38,737 nt of DNA. Origin: Phallusia fumigata. Its lineage: Eukaryota > Chordata > Ascidiacea > Phlebobranchia > Ascidiidae. Position numbers and translations under genes: made by a program. Each line of letters begins with the position of its first letter. Position 1 is the first letter of the stretch. Below are positions 1 through 10,500 of this stretch, one piece after another. The DNA lies in contig QXVZ01033826.1 of the NCBI GenBank assembly GCA_008931825.1, positions 1 through 38,737 on the forward strand, in the 5' to 3' direction. The notes beneath the pieces are model-generated. The model had not been told where the DNA came from. It ran no database searches and saw nothing but the letters and a program-made list of their open reading frames with translations.

Positions 1-3000
1 CACCACCAAGTTCACCAATAGCAGGTTGCAAAGCAGTCTCAGCCCAATCCTGCTGAATCTGCAAGCATACCAAGCTCAGTTTCAATAGTGTTTTTACACA
101 TTGTGGTGGTTTATTTGACATCAGCAAAGCTAGATTCATCATGAAATATCACAGCTGTTGGTTTCTATTAATGATGTGTTGATGTTGTTGGATACAAATT
201 ACAGTTATTTTCAAAGAAAAATAAAATCAAGCCAACGAATTGGTATGAAATATATCACAATCCACCACATTATTATACTGGCTTGAATAATTATATTGCA
301 AACATTTAAAACCATGCTATGTGCCCCCTATATTGTTCAGTAAAGAAGCAAATATCAATGCATTACTTTGCAGCTACTCACAGTTTCACCGCCCCAATCT
401 GGCTGTGGAACCTCTGCCTCCAATTCCTTCTGTTGTTGTTGTTTCTCAACTGCAGCCTATCAACAAAATTTAATTGTATTAACTGATTATTACATTACTA
501 AACACATTATTTATTGGCTCAGCAACAGTTTAGTCAGGTTTTTTTTCATAATACCAGCATTCACTTTGGCCTATTTTAATATTTTCCAGATACTTAGAAA
601 ATACCTAAATATAGAATAGATCAGGCTTAGATATTATGGAATATTGTTGTTTCAAAGGGCTGATTGGATACTGCAGGACAAGCAAAACAAAATCTGAACA
701 AAGTTAATTCTGCCATTTACAAATCTTTTTGGTAAAATAGGCCACAATTTATCAATTGAGCGCAACACTAACCTGTTCGTCCTTTTCAATCTCTTCAGGA
801 TCACGATAGAAATACAAGTCGCACATGACTTCCCATGGCTGGGAGCGAGGAATTGTTCCCCTCAATCTCAAAACCTGAAAATCTTTACAATCAACTTCTC
901 TGCTTATTTAAACTTTGTTTTTTAATAAAAACTAGAAGGGTGCCATTCCATATACACTATCACTCAACTTAAAAATGCATATATATATTGACCATGCCAT
1001 TTCACATTGGGTCCTTCAGCTTATTATAACATGATTGTTCCTGCAGGCAGAAACGCATGGGTCCCCACATATGCAAAGTTGTAGAATATCTAATTTTACA
1101 TAAATTACATGATGAAATGACAGAATTGATAATATAACTAACTATGACCCAACCTACAAACTTCAAAACGCTAGTATGTTTAACTGCCAGCGATATAGCG
1201 TAAAACACCAAAATGTCCAAATGATATGTTATACAAACTGTCCAAATTTCATCGAATTCGGACATTGTTTAATAATTTGGCCCATTTTAGGGGGCTAGTC
1301 AGTAACTGCTGGGGCTACAGGGTAAAACTAATCAAAGATAGCACCACAATGACATGTTATACAAACTAGCTAATTTTCATCCAATTCAGACATTGTTTAA
1401 AAATTTGACCCATTTTAGGGGGCTAGTGGGGTAACTACTGGGGCTATCAGGTAAAACACATCAATTATTGCACCACAATGACATGTAAAACAAACTGTCC
1501 AAATTTCATCCATTTCAGAGATTGTTTAACAATTTGACCCATTTTAGGGGGCTAGTGGGGTAACTATTGGGATATGAGGTAAAACAACACTGATGACACA
1601 ACTCCATGACCATATCTACCAGCTGTAAAAGTTTCATCCAAATCCGCCAAGGGGGTCATGCCAAAGTGCATAGACATAGTGCAGGAAAATATTTCACCCT
1701 TTTGGGGGCAGCGGGGTAACCCTTGAGGATATGAAGCCAATCGAAACAGATGACACATCGCCATGACCATATCTACCAGCTGTAAAAGTTTCATCCAAAT
1801 CCATCACACATTTCATGCCAATAGTGCATGGACAAGCTGCAGGGCAGAAAAAAAACAAACGGAGTGAAAACAATATGTGTGCCCTTTCAGGAAGGGAACC
1901 CATAATTATTAAGTTTGTTAAGCATCACCAAAGGACAACTGCAGGCATCATATATTCCAGGAGTTGTGCTACTAAGCATAGTATGATTAACCAAACAAGT
2001 GTTATAATGAAACAAAATAAATCGGTTTGTGCTTGTTTGTCAATGCAAAAAAGCAGCATGCGAGGTCATAGGTCTGGTTTGAAAAAAGTTTTGTCACATG
2101 TGTTGCATACTCTGGTTAAATACAGTACTTGGCCGAGCAAATTCACCAAACGAAAACATCTGCTGTCAAAAACACTTTAATATCTTACCTCCCGTGCAAG
2201 AAGCCACCACATGAGACCAATGGAGTGTTTTGACTTATTGTTGCATGGGATTGCAATGTCCACATACCGCAGTGGGGAGTCTGTGTTGCAGAAAGCAATC
2301 ACTGGGATGTTTACATACGACGACTCTGTGATTGGCTGGTGGTCAGCACGAGGATCGGTCACAATCAACAACCGTGGTTCACGGAATGCAGCCTGTAAAT
2401 TTGAATACAGATAACACACCATATCGACAGGAAAAAAAACAAGCTAAAGTCACCACATGCAATAACTAGAAGGGTGGCTTTCCCCATATTGCCATTCCAT
2501 ATACACTATTACTCAATTTGAAAATGCATATATATTCACCATGTCATTTCACATTGGGTCCTACAGTTACTTCAGCTTTTTATAACATGATTGTTTCTGC
2601 AGGCAGAAACGCATGGGTCCCCACACATGCAAAGTTGTAAAATATCTAATTTTACATAAATTATACAATGAAATAACAGAATTGATAATATGACTAACTT
2701 CTAACCAAAATGACATGTTATACAAACTGCCTAAATGACATCCAATTTAGACATTTTTTAATAATTGACCCATTTTAGGGGGCTAGTGGGGTAACTGCTG
2801 GGGCTATGAGGTAAAACACATAATTATTGCACCATAATGACATGTTATACAAACTGTNGTAGAAAAAACAAAAACAAACAGAGTGAAAACAATATGTGTG
2901 CCCTTTCAGGAAGGGGACCCATAAATATTAAGTTTGTTAAGAATCACCAAGCACAACTGCACGTATCATATATTCCAGGAGTTGTGCTACCAAGCATAGT

Positions 3001-5000
3001 ATGATTAACCAAACCAAACAAGTGTTATAATGAAACAAAATAAATCGGTTTGTGCTTGTTTGTCAAAGTAAAAAAGCAGCATGTGAGGTCAAAGGTCTGG
3101 TTTAAAGATTAGAGATCTGTAAAAAAGTTTTATCACATGTGTTGCATTCTCTGGTTAAATACAGTACTTGGCTGAACAAATTCACCAAACAAAAACATCT
3201 GCTGTCAAAAACACATTAATATCTTACCTCCCGTGCAAGAAGCCACCACATCAGACCAATGGAGTGTTTGGACTTGTTGTTGCATGGGATTGCAATATCC
3301 ACATACCGCAGTGGTGAGTCTGTGTTGCAGAAAGCAATCACTGGGATGTTTACATACGATGACTCTGTGATTGGCTGGTGGTCAGCACGAGGATCGGTCA
3401 CAATCAACAACCGTGGTTCACGGAATGCAGCCTGTAAATTTGAATACAGATAACACACCATATCGACAGGAAAAAAAACAAGCTAAAGTCACCACATGCA
3501 ATAATAACCAAGGCTTTCTTTATTTTTTCAATCATTTTTTGCCAACACTAAGCTTTCCTGGGCAATGTTAGGAATAATGAATACAATGTTTATCGAAATG
3601 TTTTGTTATATATCATGGGTTAAAGCTGGTACACAAAACTCTGAACAACGATTGTACCACATTTTGCATGTTTGAAAAAAGCTGGTAGCCAAACGAGATA
3701 GCTAACAAAACAGTAGTGTACAGTACCAGGTACCTTTGCACAACAACAGTATAATAAACAAACCTGAATCTGATTTGTGAAAGCACCAGGGGTAAACCTG
3801 CCAGCGAATGGAGCTGCCCCCGTGGACGTAGCGAACTTCAGAATAGCTCTCTGGCCATATGGTCGAGACGATATCACACAAATATCACCTGGGTTCTCGA
3901 TGGCAACAATTGCTCTTGCAGCGAGAAGTAGCTTCTCCCAAGTCTGATCAACAACAATAATGCATATTGTGTAAATGTTGCAACATTAGGTGGTTTTCTT
4001 TACTGCTTTTATTGCTTAGCTATTTTAGACTTGCTGATTGCTATTTGGCTTTTGTGTCAAATCATTGTTTCTTACCAAGCAAAACAAACTGTGCAACTTA
4101 AACCATATTACCTAGTAACACAAGACAAAAACCATAAAAGTAGCCTAAGTCAAAACAAATCTTCCAGGTAACCTCTATATATAATGAATACATTGAATTG
4201 CATAGTTTCAACAATCACTGCTGTCATTATCAGTGCACAATAACAAGAACTGTTGCAATACAATGTATTCACACACATAAGTTATCTGGCAAGGTGTGTG
4301 ATTCAAAGCATCCTAATTTACTGATACATTGTTTAAAAAAACAAAAATATTGTTTGGCTGCGGAGAAACTCAACTTCAATTACATGTGGTATTTACCTAC
4401 AAACAAAATGGTGTATCAAAACAAACCTTCTTGAGATTTATGATGAAAACACCATCCTGTCTCTGCTTATAGATGTATTGCTCCATCTGAAAGTCGCAGT
4501 TGGAAGCACCAATGTGCGTAGTGGCAGCCAACATCTTAGTTACATCCTCCTCTTTGAGGGAAAGTGCATCAATACCTGAATATTAAAGTTCTGGGCAATT
4601 ATAATTTGCTAGTTTTAACACAAACTTTAATGCCATGCTGAAATGCGTTTGGCAGTAATTACTTCAAAGTCAAGATTTTTAGTCTGTTTTTGGTGTTGGT
4701 TGTAGACGCCATGAGTGTTTTATGAAATTATCAATGAATACTAGCAACTTTAGTTAGCATTATGTCTAGGTTTACTTGTGATAACTGTCCCCTGTATAAA
4801 GATGTCTATATGTATAGTCTGTTTTTTAAATGGGAGTATTCATACATAGTGACACATTCAATTATAGCTATGACGCGTTTTCGAAAAAAAAAAATGAGGT
4901 GGAAGTTCGTGTTAGAATCCGTGCAATTTGTAACATGTTTACGTGAAAATACCGTATTTTAGTTCACATTATCAGACAAATAATACTTACCTCCGGACAT
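1..5000 (-). CDS. RPSA: Ribosomal protein SA (40S uS2, laminin receptor-like), 3' end cut by window
   Basis: Structural protein of the small ribosomal subunit (uS2 family), also known in animals as the 37/67-kDa laminin receptor precursor. Coding exons read right to left: 4991-5000 (ATG plus seven bases), 4427-4575, 3764-3943, 3228-3431, 773-874, 382-456 and 1-58 (partial). Every junction has GT/AG and matching phase (10+149, 180, 204, 102, 75 nt). Family signatures seen: [96 protein letters not shown] and [16 protein letters not shown]. The acidic tail carries the typical D-W repeats (PDWGGET, QDWAET). The start fits because MSGG matches the family N-terminus. Exon 4 has a second copy at 2189-2392 (separate entry); only one can be used. 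The stop codon lies beyond position 1. Identification is very secure; the exact acceptor of the last exon is less so. Confidence 0.95.
927..1840. repeat. Intronic repeat block in RPSA intron 4 with a ~129-bp tandem array
   Basis: Between RPSA exons 4 and 5. The phrase CCCATTTTAGGGGGCTAGT recurs at about 1281, 1409 and 1538, a period of 128-129 bp, each time followed by a GGTAACTNCTGGGGCTA-like stretch and preceded by TTTCATCNAATTC. From about 1575 the array decays into a second pattern: CCATGACCATATCTACCAGC begins at 1604 and again at 1761. The array follows a dispersed element starting near 934. No coding potential. Confidence 0.8.
934..1150. repeat. Dispersed repeat, copy 1
   Basis: Begins around CCATTCCATATACACTATCACTC and contains CACATTGGGTCC, TTATAACATGATTGTT and GCAGGCAGAAACGCATGGGT. 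The same ordered blocks occur near 2471 and, more diverged, near 13160, so this is an interspersed family rather than part of the gene. I see neither an ORF nor clear terminal inverted repeats. Confidence 0.7.
2189..2392 (-). CDS. RPSA: Second copy of RPSA exon 4 (68 codons)
   Basis: This 204-nt exon copy is flanked by the same acceptor (AG at 2393-2394) and donor (GT at 2187-2188) as the exon at 3228-3431. The two differ at six positions by eye, all synonymous, so both encode the same 68 residues from AAFREPRLL to WWLLARE. Both are phase 0. Splicing in both would duplicate the core of the uS2 fold, which no family member has. An unknown-length gap (n at 2858) lies between them. The likeliest reading is two alleles placed in tandem by the assembler; a real exon duplication is the alternative. 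Confidence 0.85.
2471..2857. repeat. Dispersed repeat, copy 2, plus one tandem unit, ending at a gap
   Basis: Lies in the intron beside RPSA exon-4 copy A and repeats the blocks of the 934-1150 copy in the same order and orientation, then one unit of the CCCATTTTAGGGGGCTAGT repeat near 2769. It is cut by the n at 2858. The gap probably exists because this repeat could not be assembled. Confidence 0.7.
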
Positions 5001-7466
5001 ATTGACGGATTTAATCCAATATTTTCAAGTTACGAATTGAATAAACCGACAGTACATCCAGCACGATTAAACGTTGGATGGAAAAGATCGAGCTGTGCCG
5101 CGGTCGGCCACACGTGAAAACAACGTGGTAACCGGTCATAACTTTTTTCTTTTGGTGGGGATATTGAAAGTTTTAGATTTTTCAAAGCACATAACACCGA
5201 TGTTTCTTGGAACAAAGTACGCATTTTTATGTTAAAGATAATCATTTACGAAAGATCTGAAAATTTAATTTACAATCAGAATTTTAGTAAAAACTGACGT
5301 CATTAACCCAGAACCAACTAGATTTTACCCTTTCCAGATTCGCGAATGTATGTTTTAAATCAGCAGCGTCAGACCATTTAACATTGGAACAGTGAAAGAA
5401 AAGGTCAGGGGAAATTGCTTGACAGTTGATTGTACTTTTAATTGGCAATGCATTACTAAATCTGTGATCCCAAGGCGACAGACAAACGTCTTAATATACT
5501 CAGAGAAGCCTTCTTTCGCCATCAGGGCAATGACCAAGTCAGCATTCTTTTAATTAATGCGGCGATGCTTGCCATACTAATTTAGGAATAGATTTTTTGT
5601 CACCGTCCATCAGCAGATTATCAATGTCGCCTGTTTTTCCATTCAAGAGATAACCAATTACTGTGTCTCATTAGGTAAATGCAATTACAACAATTATTAG
5701 AAAGCAGAACAGTCTGCAAACGAATGACCCAGCTTACAACACAACCATTTTACCACAGTCAATGGTCAAAATTTGTTTTAAAAGGCAAACTGAAGACTAA
5801 ATTTTACTGTTTTTAGACTTTGCTTAAATGTACCCGGACTAGTATCATATTAATATTAAAAGCGATGTAGATTAAACATAACTAAGCTGATACAATGGAC
5901 AATATGCCGTCTGGCAATATAAGCACACAATGGAAACATAAAATCGTTTATCAATTCACGTGGACATGGGGAACAGATTAAGACTCGGCAAAATATTGTT
6001 ATTAAAAACAGACACACACCAAAACAGGACAAGTTCAATTTTACGTTGGACGTATTTAGTACGTTTCGACAAAAGGGCCAAACAAACCGGTGACATAGGG
6101 ACAGGGGACATGCAACGCCACATAAATTTTCCTGCTTCTGTTTTAAGTATGCATGGATGATTAGCATTGGATATTTACACATGGGCGGCCGTGAGTGCGA
6201 TGTCTTGAAACGCTTCTACTCGTGAAAGGGAACTGGATTAAAAATTAACTTGGAGCGAGCAGAAGTTTTTGTGGCGGGGTAATATATCAAATCTGCCTAT
6301 TCAACGAACATACTGTTGACGTGGTTGCAACGTAACATTGAGATTGGCCGAAAACACACGACTATGTACAGAAATCGTGGGGTTGGCATAATTAAGTGCT
6401 AAGTGTTCTGTAGATTGAAAAGTGATTCAACACACGGCGCGTCAAAAGTAGTCACAACGCAACATTTCATTCATGATTTTTGGGACGGCGTGTATATAAT
6501 CTCACGTGGATATACTTTTACACAAGCGCTATCAGATATATATATTCATACATTTCACTACAAGACAGACCGCGTCGACACACTACGTCATAGACATATC
6601 ATTTTGATGACGTGACACTATGTGACGTCACACACACAAAGACATGATGACGTAACGGGGCACAAAACAACGCAAAAACAAGTTTTCCGAATAAACTAAA
6701 TACACCGATTAGTTCGTTTTCTATCATGCAACATTTGGAATACATGGGTCGCTACTGTTGAAGCAGGGAAGTTCAAGCTACCTGTTGTGACAGTGTTTAC
6801 AGCCCTACAAGTAAAACCAGCACGCATGTGCTTGTAAACTGACTTGTTTAAAACCAGGTTTTCGCAGCTGAACATGACAGCTGGGACGTACAAGGGGTGA
6901 AACAAAAAACACAGCTAAGATTTGAAATCGATTGAATCTATGCGAAACTATTACCATTCACTTTTACAGCCCTCTGTGGTCTTATACCACCGGGTGAAGC
7001 AGCAGTGGCAACAAACCTTACAAACCGATGTTATGATTGCAGTTTTATGTTTGACGCAAACATAAACACAGAGATCCCAGGTTATGCTACGCAACACACA
7101 GGATGCAACATGACAGCCATGCAGAGGATTACGTGAAACACCGGGACATATACCCCGTGATGTAAACAGGCTTGCTTGAAATTGTGCGAACGCGAGCGGC
7201 TATGTCGCCAAAATCACAACAAAACTACACACAAACACGGGCCAGCAAATCCTGCCTCCACAGCAGAGACCAATCAACGCCGACAATGTAATATAAAGTA
7301 TAGCAGCCAGCAGCACACAAAAAACATCCAAAAACTGCCTTTCGGAGTAACGCCGTCGCGGAGCCACAAGAAATCAACTAGAGTTTCTCCGCAGTGGTGA
7401 CGTCATCGCAGCAGTGACGTCATCAACAATGATGGGGAAAACCCGGGTGTGTAAGGCGGTCGAGCG
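5001..7466. other. Intergenic: RPSA upstream region and CaMKII 3' flank
   Basis: No exon found on either strand. The first ~250 bp presumably hold the RPSA promoter and 5' UTR; on the minus strand a pyrimidine tract (TCTTTTCC, near 5080-5087) could be a ribosomal-protein TOP-like start, which is inference only. Exact TGACGTCA sites lie at 5295, 6623, 7398 and 7415. Those at 7398 and 7415 sit just past the CaMKII stop codon, in its probable 3' UTR. Confidence 0.6.
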
Positions 7467-7599
7467 CTACTTGGTGTTGTTGTTGTGGGCCGACACAGCA
7501 CTTTCGGAGCGGTGCAGGTGAGTGGTTTTCCACGACCCGTTAACACGACGCCAAACTCGTGTCTCCTCGGTCTGTGTCGTGGCAGGGCGACCGCTGCTG
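7467..7599 (-). CDS. CAMK2: CaMKII terminal exon, end of hub domain
   Basis: Encodes about [31 protein letters not shown] and a tail ending NNNTK, then TAG at 7467-7469. [10 protein letters not shown] and WKTTHLHRS match QSEETRVWHR and WQ.VHFHRS of the family. The acceptor is uncertain among three overlapping AGs in a CAG-CAG-CAG run; 7600-7601 is my choice. The short Asn-rich tail is lineage-specific. Confidence 0.9.
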
Positions 7600-10500
7600 C
7601 TGGGAATAGAGGTAATGTGATCACTGACCGGACTGATCCTACCGCGTATTTGGGGGGTCAAGCTCCGTGCAGGTTCATGTTTAAATGTGTGGTCGCCATT
7701 CAAAGGCACTGAGTAATATTTAAGAAGGTCGGAATTTTGAAGTGTCCNGGACTAACCTGCATCAAAGAAGAACTTTTGTATGTTGTGTCCATGTATAAGA
7801 TTTCCCATGGACATTGGATCAAAGCTGGTATGATCGGGGGCGCACAGCTTGGTGTAACCATCGTAATCGCCCGAGTTAATGCACTGAATCAGTTGCTCCG
7901 TCGCCTGGATGACTTCCAATTTCCGTGCTAAGAACAGAAGGTTAAAGTGGACAACATCGAATTGACGTTATATGTTGGTAAGAACAGGGTACCAGAGTTT
8001 GATCGCAACGAATAAAGGCACCTGGTGTCAATGGCATCAAGAAATACCCCATAACAAGCATCTACAATAAACACAAGAAATACTTTCCACCCACCTTTAG
8101 TATCGTCGTCATCCACAACTGAACAGTTTTCCACGACGGTCTTCAAACACAGGGAAATTGCATTTAAACTGGTTAGTTACACCGTGCACTCATACATACT
8201 GATAAGAATTACGAGATAATCAGTGGATTATTATCTACAGCAACAAGCTATGTTTAATTCTGNTTGACGTTATAGGTTGGTAAGATCAGGGCACCAGAGT
8301 TTGATCGCAACGAATAAAGGGACCTGGTGTCAATAGCATCAAGAAATACCCCACAACAAGCATCTACAATAAACACAAGAAATACTTTCCACTCACCTTT
8401 AGTATCGTCGTCATCCACAACTGAACAGTTTTCCACGACAGTCTTCAAACACAGGGAAATTGCATTTAAACTGGTTAGTTACACCGTGCACTCATACATA
8501 CTGATAAGAATTACGAGATAATCAGTGGATTATTATCTACAGCAACAAGCTATGTTTAATTCTGGATTTGTGGAGCAGAATTACGTGTATTACTATTCAC
8601 CCCAACAGGCCAAATTACAACGTTAAATTAAAGGTTTTCACCAAAAGGCCTTTACGCATGCACGGTTCGGCACGCTTTAAGTAGCGGGTTACTAAACAAC
8701 CTTTACGCGTTCAACCATGACCTAAGCTATCAAAACATTTATGACTTGATCTGGGTAACGCCAGATATATGCTAGTACTTGTGTGTGAAACATTTTCTAC
8801 GTTACAAACGCTGTTGTCTTCATAAATGTTTTTTTACATGATTAAACAATTTTTCTACGGTTAACAACAAGGGCTTGCCAAGAACACGCTGTAAGCGTGC
8901 TAAGTCGTCTAACTGCGCCAGTCTCCACCAAGGTTCATGAAAAACAACAAACGGGCCGGCCACCACTGAGCAGGAAATATTTATGCACCACAGGCAGAAA
9001 GAAAGTGTGTAAAGTAACCACGCATCTGTGCATGTGGAGACATGTACATTTCTACGTGAACCAAATTAAACCAGGATGTGCACGTTCGTCAGGCATTTTT
9101 GACAGAACATTGACATTCCTTCTACAGGCAGACTTGAAATGAATGCAAAATCAATATAACGTCCATTTATTCCGTGGGTATGACTACAAGCAAATCACCC
9201 TACATTGGGCGGGCGGGATCAATACGAGGAGGCTTATTCTATCACATGGGACATAATGATCAAAATGTGGTAAACCTAGCAGTAGCAGTTAACTATCAAA
9301 CCTTTTGCAATGCGGTGTTCACACGTACAATGGTCGCCTGTGTTTGAGGCTCCTTGATAAAAAGAGATTGGAAAATTGTAAGGTGCAAGGGACGATTCGA
9401 TTTCACCACAGACTCGACCACAACGTTGATCAAATAAGAAACATGCGGTGAAAGATTGATGCGGGTAGTGAATGCATGCGGGAGTGAAGCGGTGGATATG
9501 ACGAACATACGCAGGTAGCAGGGAAGCATGCAACTGCAGGTATCAACACCGAAGTGTAAACACACATTCGACATGCCAAGTAGAAAAACGTTTTTTTTTC
9601 ATACGACATCACTGTGCCAGCCTACTACTTGTCATAGAGTGCAGCTCAACATCACCAAGGACGGAATTGTTTGACGCAAGGATACCGGCAACAAGTTTCA
9701 CCACATGTAATTCTCAGCGCTAACCTACTTATGTGCATCTGCGCATTAATAAGAAATGAACGGCGCCAAATTCTACAGTTTGTTGTGTATACTTCCGGCT
9801 TGTAACATTCCGGAAAATTCCAGTCAAATATTACGATGCTTCTACGTTGTACGTTCCAATGTTTACATTTGCCACCTTGTTGTATGTCAAGAATATACAA
9901 GGATGGTTTTAACCAGTACCAACCAATACAGACGGTATCGGGACACTGTACGTAATGAACATCTGCATGTGGTGTCTGGTTGCAATAATTTGGAGCCAAA
10001 TAAAAAACGGCTGCTTGCAATTCCAACTGCACTTTTAGGCAACCTTGTAGTCATCTTGCCAGGTTTGCTGATTAACACTTAGATAGATTTTTTTCATGGT
10101 AGACGTGAATTCGTCTTAGATTAAACTTCATTGGTCGATCTAAAACCTTAATATTGTATTGCGCAATTTATGTAATTTATTGCGCAACACCCAAGCTGCC
10201 TTTTTACATTGGCAACGTTGCGTTTAGCGCAATCGACCAAAATATGCCAGAAGCTGTCGGCAGAAACAAAACCCCCATGCAAATCAGCGAATGACGTGAT
10301 GGCAATGCAGGTTATTTTTTTACTGAGTGAAAAAAACGTTATTATGCGCAAACTTAAAAACCTCTGTGACAAGATTGAGCGCCTCGTCGCCGCTTAAAGT
10401 TCGGTGGTGGCGATATATTTTAATGTAACAACTGAAACAGTGGACAGATGCAACCAAAAATCACCGGGTAAAGAAAAAAACTTTGTCTCACCGAATCGAC

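Larger units (their letters stand above)
1842..3505. repeat. Direct repeat pair around gap 2858, containing RPSA exon 4
   Basis: About 1842-2460 and 2859-3505 align along their whole length at a few percent divergence with small indels. Both begin near AGAAAAAACAAA and include exon 4. An n of unknown length and 397 bp of repeat DNA separate them. See the finding on whether this is allelic. Confidence 0.85.
7962..8564. repeat. Direct repeat pair around gap 8263, containing a CaMKII exon
   Basis: About 7962-8262 and 8264-8564 are nearly identical (scattered substitutions such as TATATG/TATAGG), meeting at the n at 8263. Copy 1 ends TTTAATTCTG at the gap, and copy 2 runs through the same bases into unique sequence. 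This is the pattern of two overlapping contig ends that were not merged. Confidence 0.88.

Noticed and set aside
9652..10032. 126-residue minus-strand frame in the same CaMKII intron
   Set aside because: No acceptor, donor or family similarity, and it is overlapped by an opposite open frame.
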